Shown here: piece by piece, positions 35,640-45,976 of the stretch
How positions within the stretch are numbered: position 1 is the first letter of the stretch
How the letters are laid out: the number at the start of each line of letters is the position of its first letter
DNA from: Diadema setosum
Lineage: Eukaryota; Echinodermata; Echinoidea; Diadematoida; Diadematidae
Assembly: GCF_964275005.1 (NCBI RefSeq)
Contig: NC_092689.1
Location: 2,511,001 to 2,575,000 of the forward strand
Reading direction: 5' to 3'
Length of the DNA stretch: 64,000 nt
Notes under the pieces: generated by a model
What the model was told of the DNA's origin: nothing
Database searches by the model: none
Seen by the model: the letters and a program-made list of their open reading frames with translations, nothing else
Made by a program: the position numbers and the translations under genes

Positions 35640-37192
35640 CCAGAAATGTGAGAATTTTCCCATTTCCCAGCCAGATAAGCATAAATTGCGACAAATTCCC
35701 CTTTTAGTCATTTCTAATTTGAGATTGATTACAGCGAACAATCAGAAGTCCTTTCAGAAAGGAAAAGAAAAGATCTAGTGAGACGCATAAAACTAAAGAA
35801 AAATTAAAGAATGCTTTGCAGTAAGATGATGAAACAAACGCAAAATTCAGTGACTGGAAGTGGATCTAATAGATGGTGTACAATATTATCATAACACTGT
35901 TCACATGCCGTCCCTATGCATTCCTCATACTATGCTGTGTACATACACATACATCACGTACCTGTATTTGCATAAACACAATTGCAAACTATAATAGTAT
36001 ATGGCTTCTATAGCTAATTCATTTTTCAATTGATTTCTTTTTGAATATTTTGAAGAAACTAATCTGACCGTATCTACAACACCTGCAGTTTTGACATAGA
36101 AATTGTAGGCCTACAGGTTTGCTGTTAAGTGTCACCCATGAATCATGCACCCAATATAGAAAATGATTATCTTTTAATATCGATTATGACACTTTCTCAG
36201 AAATTGATGTCAACGGTTGACCTCCCGACTAACAGCTCGTCTTCTAGGGATCAAGCAAATTCATTAACTCTTATTGTTTTAAGCACTAAAGCTGTATTGT
36301 ATTATTGTATTTTTTAATAATAATTTATTGTACTGTATAAACGCGTATTTCTGATGACATGATTATTGAGAACGTTGGTTTAAGGCAGCGAATTTCGTGT
36401 ATCAATTTGTGCTTTTTTGTTTGTTTGTTTCTTTCTTTCTTTGCGTGTGTGTGTAAGTATCTTTAGTCTTGTTTTTGCTTCAGTTTGTTTGTTTGTTTGG
36501 TTTGTTTGGTTTTTTTACCCCCATTTGTGTTTTCGCTCCCTGTCGGGTATTATGTCATCAAAAAAAAAAAATCGTGGGCGTGACGCAGACGTAGTATTGT
36601 TTTTACCTGCAAAAATAATTGCGAATGGAGACACAAGAGGAAGTATCCCGTGAGTCACTATGATCATAGTGCTATGTATTATGCAACATTACCACTCTGA
36701 TTCAACGCTGCTCACTTCCTTTATCCTTGCTATGATAGCACGCGAGCAGGGGTGCCGGTGTTGTTGGCGGGATTTTGGATCTTCGCCGGGAACCGCGTGA
36801 TATCCACGCTGTCGGTGCCACTTCCTCAGTCAGCCTTTAGTTTCAAAACCCAGGATGCCATGGCAACTATAAAAATGGAAATAATCTGCCGCACATCGAT
36901 TTCAGATTTTGGGATCCCGTATATCATGGAAAGATTGTTGTTTAACTGCATGAGCTTTTACAGAGCAACTCCACTCAATAATAAAGGATATTATCAGATA
37001 TAAGATAAAATAAAACGAACGGAATTGCACGCGTCAATTAATATCTAATCGAAATTCGAAATATGTTACCATTCTGTCATGACGGCCTAGAAGAAACTGT
37101 GGTATTAGTTACAATATTACATAAGTTGAATGAGATGCTGAGGTAATTAAATAACGAGTCTTCCATTCAACTTGACGTAAATCTTCATCAAA

Positions 37193-37252
37193 TTTCTCTT
37201 TGAATATCGTGTGAAATTTCTTTATTTCATATATACGATATTCAAAGAGAAA
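37193..37252. repeat. Perfect 18-bp inverted repeat (hairpin)
   Basis: TTTCTCTTTGAATATCGT at 37193-37210 and its exact reverse complement at 37235-37252, with a 24-base spacer. Confidence 0.85.
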
Positions 37253-37542
37253 GTCTTTGACCTTCGCATAAGACATTCTATTGCGTTGTATGAAGTAACC
37301 TAACCATATAATTACGTCTTGAGCGTTCATGTCTTGCTTCGCATCAATAACGCTGTATTTAACATTTTATCATCTTTTTTTTTATACCAAACTTCTGTTT
37401 ACGTCACCACTGCTGTAATTTTGCCTAATACAAATAAATATTTCTATTGCAAATTTCTGGGGGTATACTGTAGATGGGTCTAGTGGAATGGATATAAGCT
37501 TTTATGTAATTCTTGTTTGGTGGGAATATTATTTGATTTTGA

Positions 37543-37601
37543 TATATATATATATATGTGTGTATATTATGTGTATGTGTGTGTGTGTGTGTGTGTGTGT
37601 C
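37543..37601 (+). repeat. (TA)n/(TG)n compound microsatellite
   Basis: TA units followed by GTGT units. Confidence 0.85.
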
Positions 37602-37617
37602 ACCCCTCGATGTAGAC

Positions 37618-38101
37618 TAATATCGACCTATGTAATGTGCAATGTAATGTAAATGTGATATTTAGGGTTAAAATGTATTTTATTCACAGGGTTTACCTGA
37701 ATATTACAGTCGCGTTGCTGATACAGCTGTACATATTTCGGGGTTAATACGGTGGCCCTTAATGTTATATTAACGATAAATGTAATATCGACCCTAAATG
37801 TGATACCTTTCAACCTTTATATTGTAACATCACCTTAAATTTAGTGGTACTGACTAAATAATTTCATTTGGAATTAATTTTGTTAAGTTTAGCGTTAACG
37901 TGTTTTATGGTCCATGTTACATTAAGGGTTGAAATGTTCTACATTTAGGGTTGTCTCCGTTTACTACATTTACGTTAGATGTTAGAAAATAAATAGGGTT
38001 CCCTTGATTATTTCATTTACAGTTTAAATGTATTACATTAGTTTTGGGGGGTCGATATAGCATTTAGATCTGAAAAGTACTGCATGTAGGGTCGATATTA
38101 T
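37618..38101. mobile_element. Candidate short TIR element with TAATATCGACC ends
   Basis: The left end CTAATATCGACCTATG is mirrored by CATGTAGGGTCGATATTA at the right. Inside, phrases like AATATCGACCCTAAATG and ATTTAGGGTTG recur in both senses. No ORF. It could also be a degenerate minisatellite. Confidence 0.35.
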
Positions 38102-38504
38102 ATCTAGCTTATACATACTTGCTCTATACTCGCGGTTTTCGAATGTATATAGCAGTAGACCGCGAATAAAGATTAAAGAACCATAATGTAGTATCTGTCA
38201 ATAGGTTCCCTTAGGAAACTCTTCCATTGTCATTTGCAATCACCTGTGAATAAGGGTATAGCTTCTGGGAGCAGTACTGTCTTAGCCCCATTTCGTTTTG
38301 GGCGGTGCTTCTTTTTTTCTCCAGATGACAATGTGGAATAGTTTGTTCGACAGCATGCTCTTTCTGTTGATCTATGCTAATACTTTTTTAGGAAAGCTTG
38401 TATTTCGGGGGAGTAATCTGATTAAACGTTCTCCATGATAATGCGCTTTTCACGAAGAGAATAGTGAGGCATCTTGCAATGTAAGCCTTAAGAAAAGGGT
38501 GTAT

Positions 38505-38523
38505 CACGAAAGCTAGACTGGCA
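38505..38523 (+). promoter_or_regulatory. Upstream block conserved between the two saposin genes
   Basis: CACGAAAGCTAGACTGGCA lies 45-65 bp before the start codon and recurs identically at about 44808-44826 before copy 2. It may hold promoter elements or simply reflect the duplication. Confidence 0.4.
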
Positions 38524-38567
38524 GGGTGGGTTACATGCGAATAACAGAACGCTTGAGAATCGACATT

Positions 38568-39926
38568 ATGGCTGGTGTCACTCCTACACTTTTGTTCGTC
38601 ATTGCTCTTGGCATTGGTACAGGTAAGACTGTCTTTGCTATCGTTTTCTGCAAGAAAGTAAGCCCGCTCTTCATGTGATCAAACCGTCTAATGAAGATTG
38701 ACAAAAAATTCATCCCCTTAAGTTTTGGTAAGGGACATGCATCCCCTTAAGTTTTGGTAAGGGACATGAGTGTGCAGACAATCTCGTTTGAACTCAGTGT
38801 CAGACTATAGTCATTTCAGCTGCAGACACCAGCCCGTTTCTACCAGACGAGGTGATTTTCAATCACGCAACTTCCTTTTCTTTTTGGTACGGAATATCAA
38901 TCAACGTTGGTTGCAGAGAGGTTTCGGAATAGTAATAAATAATATTCGGAATATGTGTACTTGAAATAATACTGTTTTTTTTATATATATATCTTTCATC
39001 AAAAGTGAATAAACGAATATTCAGCAATCAGCAGTGGCGGATCCAGAGGGGGCGCACCGGGCGCGCGCCCCCTGTTTATTTGCTGTTAAAACAAAACAAA
39101 AAAGAAAAGAAAAGAAAAAGAAAAAAATGAGATGAAACCCGGAAGTAGCACAAGAAATATTGTTTGCCCCCTCCCCTTTACGGAATTCATGGATCCGCCT
39201 CTGATCAGTAACAGTGTCATCTTACATGTATAACAGACAAATCTTTCGCATTTGATCACTTTCGGGCATGGCCTTCTTAAACCATTCTCATCAGACATGT
39301 CACAGACGATTTAAGTAGGCCTACTTGCAAAAATGCACGTAGGGCCTACATTCAAAATACATTATTATCGACATGCTGAAAGAGCTTTTGATTTCAGAAT
39401 AGTATAAGGGTGCCGTAGTGAGGAAGCTCTATGGTACCCTAACTTTAAAAAGAAGGTCATGAGTTCGAATGTTGCCTGGTGTTCCATCGAAAGACAAGAT
39501 GTTTCACTGTTTACCCAGCCTATCCTGAGGTACTGTTAGTAACAACGCTTTCTGGACATTGATCTTACAAATCTGCAGAATCCATGCCGTTAATACTCCC
39601 CTTTTGTGCTTTTGTATATGCGTCTATGCAATATTTCATTCAATATGCTTACTTACGTATGTACACAATTATGACATGTTTCTCTTTGTCTGTGGATGAT
39701 AGCCGTAGTACAGTGTTTACCCATTTCTGAGCATAATCCTGAAGACAACGAACTCTCGACCGTCTTCGAGGATGAGGTAGACTGGACGCTGGCGTGTCGC
39801 ACCTGCAAACAACTTGTCACCAACGCCGTGTATGCCTTGCTCGTCGAAAAGTCCGCAGTGAGTTCACACATTTGTCCATGCACAGAGTTAAGTTCGTGGT
39901 TGCAGGACCGTCGATATATATATGTA

Positions 39927-39985
<59 letters not shown>

Positions 39986-41279
39986 TTATATAATTGAGAG
40001 GGGTACTCTCAGTTCAAGATTATTCGCTAATGAAATACACATTGTAGTAAAGTCACAATTTAAGAACAGTAAAAGTTTCATCACGACCTGGAAAAGTAAA
40101 GTTGCGGAAATTTCATGCGTTTTCGAAAATATGTAATACCTGTAAAGATTACACTATGCCAAGTGTATATGCACGTGAGCTGAGGCGATGTCTCGGCTTA
40201 CGATTCTTCTATTGATTCAAACACCAAAATATAAGAGAATATATCAAATACAAATCAAAAAGATTATTAAAACATTTTACGTACTCAGGAAAAAAAAGAC
40301 AGTGATAACAAATATGTTGTCTGTTGTCGTAAATCCTTTGCTATTTCCCTTTTCATGAAGGAATTGCTTTACATCGACAACATTTCTTGCTACATTATCT
40401 AAGTCTATCATTATAGAGACTTATAATTTTCTCCATGCTTCATGGCATCCGAATGTGTCAAGCATAAATCTATCTTGCCTTTCCCTCTCTCCTTCCTTTT
40501 CACTTTCCTTTCTTTCTTCTCCATCCGTATTTACTTTTTAAATCTTACAGGTATCAAACTTCTTCATCGACCCGTGCAATGACTTCTTTACCGACCTAAC
40601 AGACATAAGCAACTGCAAGGTTGCGATCTCGATAGATGTAAACTTATTTTACACTATCGCGCTTCGTATTTTGGTGAGTATAAGTTTTGCTCATTCAGAA
40701 TTCTTCACTATAATGACAATGGCGGTTTACATCATACATCTATATAAAATCATCGAAAGTCAAAGTGATCATTTTGCGATATTTGTTGGGCCGAGTGAGT
40801 GAAATTTCACGAATGATTCATTATAGTTTATCAGCAGTACGAAAAATGTAATGTTCGTAACTATCTATCCATATTTTTAGTGTATGTAGGCTTAATTACA
40901 GAGAGATATATAGCGTAAGAGAGGGATACACAATATAGTATTTTTCAGTGACCTTTCAATGACATGGAGCATCATGGGACTAGCATTCTTTGCCATCAAT
41001 TTGGTGACATTGCTTACGATTTTGATATTGATACCTCTAGACATGCCGTTATTTTTATTGTGTAAGATTTTAGATCAATGTTCTCTATCACTTCTGCAAG
41101 TTGTGGCATCATTTATGTCATATCTCGATCATTCAATAACTCTATCAATTCTAAATCAATCTTTTCTCCCACTCTCTATATCATCTCAAAGTAACCTCTG
41201 CCATTTGCGTTGATTACATCAATCAATTGTCCATCATTATATTTTTGTCTCTCAATTATTGTGGTAATCTCAGACTATT

Positions 41280-41323
<44 letters not shown>

Positions 41324-41410
41324 GGGCAGAAACCAGACGAAATTTGTCACAAGCTTCTCGACGTCTGCACACCAAACGCCTACAATGGAACAGAACTTCG
41401 AAAGCCGTGA
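38568..41410 (+). CDS. Small secreted saposin-B-type protein, copy 1 (4 exons, 137 aa)
   Basis: Exons 38568-38622, 39703-39857, 40551-40673 and 41330-41410, all GT/AG and in phase. Exon 1 is a signal peptide (MAGVTPTLLFVIALGIG). An in-frame ATG at 38535 would add 11 residues, but the downstream Met is the one conserved with copy 2. The mature part shows the saposin-B cysteine pattern: CRTC (helix 1 start), then DPCNDFF ... NCKVA in the middle, and ICHKLLDVC at the end. These would form the three disulfides of a compact four- or five-helix lipid-interacting domain. The protein ends ELRKP. Members of this fold bind lipids or permeabilise membranes (saposins, amoebapores, surfactant protein B); which role applies here is not known. 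It is tandemly duplicated as 44871-48271. Confidence 0.85.
39032..39203. mobile_element. Non-autonomous hAT-like element
   Basis: The 5' end CAGTGGCGGATCC and 3' end GGATCCGCCTCTG form 13-bp inverted termini of the kind common in hAT MITEs. ATCAG directly flanks both sides. The inside is GC-rich at one end (GGGCGCACCGGGCGCGCGCC) and purine-rich in the middle. It lies in intron 1 of saposin copy 1. Confidence 0.7.
39405..39550 (+). mobile_element. tRNA-derived SINE-like sequence (copy in saposin gene 1)
   Basis: GCCGTAGTGAGGAAGCTCTA resembles an A-box region, and TCATGAGTTCGAATGTTGCC a B-box. The tail shares GAAAGACAAGATGTTTCAC. A homologous block at about 46150-46300 lies at the same place in the second gene, so the insertion is older than the duplication. 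Confidence 0.5.
39916..39990 (+). repeat. (TA)n microsatellite in saposin gene 1, intron 2
   Basis: Long TA array right after exon 2; it creates a false extension of the exon 2 frame. Confidence 0.92.
41279..41320 (+). repeat. (CT)n microsatellite acting as polypyrimidine tract before exon 4
   Basis: About 20 CT units end a few bases before the CCCGGGCAG acceptor of the last exon of saposin gene 1. Confidence 0.9.
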
Positions 41411-44400
41411 ACTAATTACTTAATTCTTCTATAAACTGTCTATACTATAAAGTTTTTCTTTGGGGTTTGTTTGTCTGTGTGTTTGTTTTAACTTTCGTAA
41501 GCGATGGCGCAGTTTGTATCAACAAGACGCCCTACAGTCATGAAATGGGAGGGCGCCACCTGTTTACTTCTGAAGGTCTTTTTCTTTTAATTTGTGGCCC
41601 TGCATCACAAACTAACAAAGAGTCGCCAGGCATGGATATTTAGTTAAAGCAAATTCTGAAAGAGCAGACTATAAACTTAAAAATCATATATAATTTAATC
41701 AAAATGGACCCACGTCACCCATATAGATATTGGGAATTCAGCACACACTCTGGAAAATTTGTACTGAGAAAAGAGAGTCTCTGAAGTTTAGGGGTCTATT
41801 CAATTGCTTAATCTTTACCAAGCAGTACGTGTTCTGTGCAATGAAAGGTATAAAAAAAAAAAAACAGGATGTAAAACATCATAGCAACAACAATGAATAG
41901 ATTATCAGAGTAAAGTGAAACTAAGTATGCTCATCAACACATTCTGTCCATGACTACTGCAGATTTTAGAGCAGTAGCATCATCGTTTCAAAAGTCATTT
42001 TAATGTGAGGAGTGTGTAAAAGATTTTGAAAGAATGAAAGGGGGCCTCATAGACGTACCTAATTACACTATTCTGCAAAAAGGTGCTAAAAACACAACTT
42101 TCCATTCGTTTTTGTGCTTCAAGAACTTTGAAATAATGTAAAAGAAGAGTTGGGAGAATATGAAAAACTAAAAATCAACTAGGTTGACAGGTTCACCTAT
42201 TTTGAATCCTCATGTAAAATCAGGGTGTACAAGTTTTTGTTGATTTTGTGATGCACGGTTACATTATAGGAGTAAATACGTTGCGTCTTGGACCTACATT
42301 TACTGTCACAAGAAATATAAACGAATGTCTTTCTTTTATCCAACATTACCGCCGCCACCTCATTCCGTGCTTTTAATGAGTACATTCAGATGTTTTGACA
42401 ATGCTCATTGAGTAATCATGCATCGTCACTGACAAAAGAATTTTTTCCTTCATAGCATTTCGGTCTTATTTGGCTGAGGTGCCTTTTCAGACTCAACTGT
42501 CCTTGAATAAACACCAATGATGGGGAGCAACAAACCTCAAAACATGACAGATTGTGTGTCATAAAAATAAGTAATTACTGAAGTGGTCAACTGTGGACAC
42601 CCATCGTCTACCGTTGCTGTCCATTTTTACAATGAAACAATGCGTGAAAAAAATTGGAATATTAGAATGCAAATCACAATCAATCTGCCAAAATGTCTGG
42701 TTTCTCTAGTGCACTTCGCAAAAGAAATTGGCTGAGCGATGATTTTCCAATATATACACTACAACAGCTTACTGTGCGTGCATTTTTCTTGATTTGAGAG
42801 TAATTGGAGAGGGGTACATTAAGTATAACGCAGTTCGCAGTTCCACTTTGCGCATGAGCAGAAAAAAAGGTCATTCGTACCAACAGGCCTGTTGGTCTTT
42901 GAATTCACTGGGTTAAGTATCTGTGATGTGATGATTATTCATGTAATCTTTATAAATGTTGCTCACCAGCACATCCTCCTGGCAGCAAGTGGTATTTGGT
43001 AATATCAACAGAAAGAGACTGTTAATACATTCAATGAAAAATAATGACATGGATGATTTCCCAATTGTTAATGAGGGATCATTCGGGTCTACGCAAGTTC
43101 ATTCTTTGTTTGAGCAAGATCGATCAATCCAATAAAGCTTATGCATTATTGCGCTCTAAAAACGAGTGAAGTGCTCTTAACCGGCTGAGAAAAAAAGAAA
43201 GGTGATTCGTATTCCAATGTGCCCATGAGCTAACTCCGATCTGGTTTGTTATCTTTTGTGTATGATGGTGATTTCTTAACGTGCCATGTTCTTGTTAACC
43301 AGGCTGGGCTGTTGGTAGTCATTATTATGAGATCAAAGCAGGACAACATGCTTAAAAATATGTTCGTGTTCGTATGTGACGCTTTTGACAGAAACAGGTG
43401 TTTTAATTAATTAAAGAGCGATATATGCCCATGTTTATATGTACATTTATCTCTTGATAATATGTGACAAATTAATAAACTTTCCTTTCTAAGCTTATAT
43501 TTACAGGCGTCTGATTCTCTCCTTCAATTGGAGCTATGGACATAATAACGATAGATTCCACTCACTATTTCGAATTGCACACATTGTTCCTCGACGGTTG
43601 TATAAAGGCTGCGTGGGAGCTAGATTTCGTATTTGTAACATGCTTGCTTGATGCCTGCTGTTCTCGCTTGCTGAGTTTAGGTATTTTATGTGTCTCTTTT
43701 TCTTCTTTTATGGACGATCGAGTCAGGTCCTTCATTGATTATGAAATTTTCTGGGGTCCTCCAACTGACACTACAGTTCAGATCTCTTGAAGTAGCCATT
43801 GATGAACTAGACATCCTGACAGACCGACACACAGAAGAAAGGGATGGTGCAGTTTCCATTGAGATGGTGCTACAGGTCTCCAATGTTTTTTTTTTATGAT
43901 TTTTTTTTCTTCAGATAATCAGAAACCTGTTATGAAAATGAACGAGCATATAATTCAAAGAGAAATTCAAGGTTTATTTGATTGAAATTGGTTTTGTAAT
44001 GGCTGAGATATCCAAAATAGAGCAATCTTATAAAAGGTGGGACCCATCTTTTATTTGGATCGCCTTGTTTTGCTATGTTTTTAGATATCTCAGCCATTTC
44101 AAAACCGATTTTTATCTTATGAACTTCGAATTTCTCTAAGAATAGTATGCTCTTTAATATCATTCATAAAGTGGTTTCTAAGTATCTTGCAAAAAGCCAA
44201 GGGCTGAATCATCACCTCAACCAATACTATGCCATCTCTTTAAATATCGGTGGCAGGAATAAGACTTGTTCAGGGCAGTGTAGGCGACTGAAGCCTTAGT
44301 TGAGAGGGACGGTATTGATATCATGAGAAAACAATATACAGGATACCCTGATCCTTGTTCGGGTAGAGATCAGTGGTCTACTCGTTCCACCATTGTATTG

Positions 44401-44807
44401 GGGAGGTGGGTAGAGATACGCTTCGGTGTCGTATTTGCCGATGGGTTTTCGAGTGCACCGCGGCGGGCAACGAATGAAGATCGATTCAACCGAAGAACCA
44501 TAACATCTGCAGATCGGTTCCCTCAACTCATCCATTACCTTTTGTAATCATCCGTGAAGGGTACGCTTCAAGGAGCTGCCTTAAAGCCTTGTTTTGTATC
44601 TTGGTCATTGTATTTTTGTTCAGCCGACAATGTGGAGCAACTTCTTTAAAGGACACGATCCATCCATAGAGCTATGCGAGTACTTTTAGGAAAGCTTGTA
44701 TTTCAGGGCAGCTATCAGATAAGACGTTCTCCTTGATAGTTCGCTTGTGCATGAATCGGCTAATGAGGTACCGTGAAGTCCTGGGCTCGATCAACGTAAC
44801 GTAATAT
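41411..44807. other. Spacer between the duplicated saposin genes
   Basis: No exon recognised. It contains the family B foldback at 43836-44243. A segment at about 43500-43600 (ACAGGCGTCTGATTCTCTCC ...) is repeated in diverged form at about 49672-49750, marking the right side of the duplication unit. Confidence 0.6.
43836..44243. mobile_element. Foldback element, family B, copy 5
   Basis: GGGATGGTGCAGTTTCC at the left and CTATGCCATCTCTTTAAA at the right, with the family B inverted core (GGCTGAGATATCCAAAA against TTTTAGATATCTCAGCC). Confidence 0.78.
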
Positions 44808-44870
44808 CACGAAAGCTAGACTGGCAAGTTAGGTGACCTGTGCTTCACAGGACATATGAGAATAGACATA

Positions 44871-45279
44871 ATGACTGGTGGCACTCGTCTAGCTTTGCTT
44901 GCTATTACTCTTGGCATTGGTACAGGTAAGACTGTCTTTGGCTGTTGTTTTCTGCAAGAAAGTAGGTACGCCGCGTTGCTAATCATCAATATAACTATCC
45001 AATAAAAAATGTCCGTTGAGTCTTAATCAAAATTCACATCTTTCTTTGTTGCTGAGAGCATATTATCACAATGAAACCTGACGATCTTTTATACCCTCAT
45101 CAGCACCGCCACTAAAGCTGTTTCTCAGCAGCACAGCTGCACATTCGAAGTAATCTACTGAATTTGTCATCAAATCCATCTTCCTTTTCTTTTGGCTATT
45201 TATGATCTTTTCAACGTTAGCTGAAAATAGGAATAGTCAACGTGCTGGCAACCGAAATCACATGTCTTGCCTGGTAGGG

Positions 45280-45330
<51 letters not shown>

Positions 45331-45899
45331 GAGACAATGTAGATAACAGAAGATGTCGCATGAAACCGGCAGTGTTGTGAAGCTTTCGACCGTGGTCTTC
45401 CTCAGCTTTAATATCTGTTTATGAAGCAAAATATATGTTTTTGAGCATAACAAATCTGAAGTCATAAACACAATATATTGAATATAAGTTGAGCATGAGT
45501 TAATAGTTACATGACATACTTGGTAATATTTTTTGGCACTTTGCAACACATTCAACAATGTATAACTGTAAATGAGTGTATAGTGAGTATATGTAGCATA
45601 CAAACATATCATCCAAAAAGATTATCAAACATATATCATAAATAAACTAAATAACATAATTACCTGCTAATTACATGCTTAACTTATATTCAGTATATTG
45701 TGTTTATGACTTCAGATTTGCTATGCTCAAAAACATATATTTCGTTTCACAAACAGATATTAAAGCTGAGGAAGACCACGGTCGAAAGCTTCACAACACT
45801 GCCGGTTTCATGCGACATCTTCTGTTATCTACATTGTCTCAACTATGATTTCACTTAAGATGACAGAGGCGTGCGGTAGGAATATCAGCATCATCACAC

Positions 45900-45933
<34 letters not shown>

Positions 45934-45934
45934 C

Positions 45935-45976
<42 letters not shown>

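Larger units (their letters stand above)
33418..38567. other. Intergenic region between the TRIM-type gene and the saposin cluster
   Basis: It holds the array and foldback at about 34 kb, microsatellites, a hairpin at 37193-37252 and a candidate element at 37618-38101. Frames at about 35121-35360 (minus) and 35371-35590 (plus) have coding-like composition, but I recognise no family and cannot place splice sites. Confidence 0.5.

Noticed and set aside
36752-37003. 83-codon plus-strand frame
   Set aside because: No recognisable domain or convincing splice context; left unannotated.
39696-40136. 146-codon frame read as a single ORF
   Set aside because: Only 39703-39857 is the real exon 2; the rest is intron including a (TA)n array, after a clear GTGAGT donor.
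43500-43790. A fifth exon for saposin gene 1 (acceptor-like TTACAG then open frame)
   Set aside because: The counterpart in copy 2 (about 49672) does not keep the frame, and exon 4 already ends in a conserved stop. It is better explained as duplicated 3' flank.
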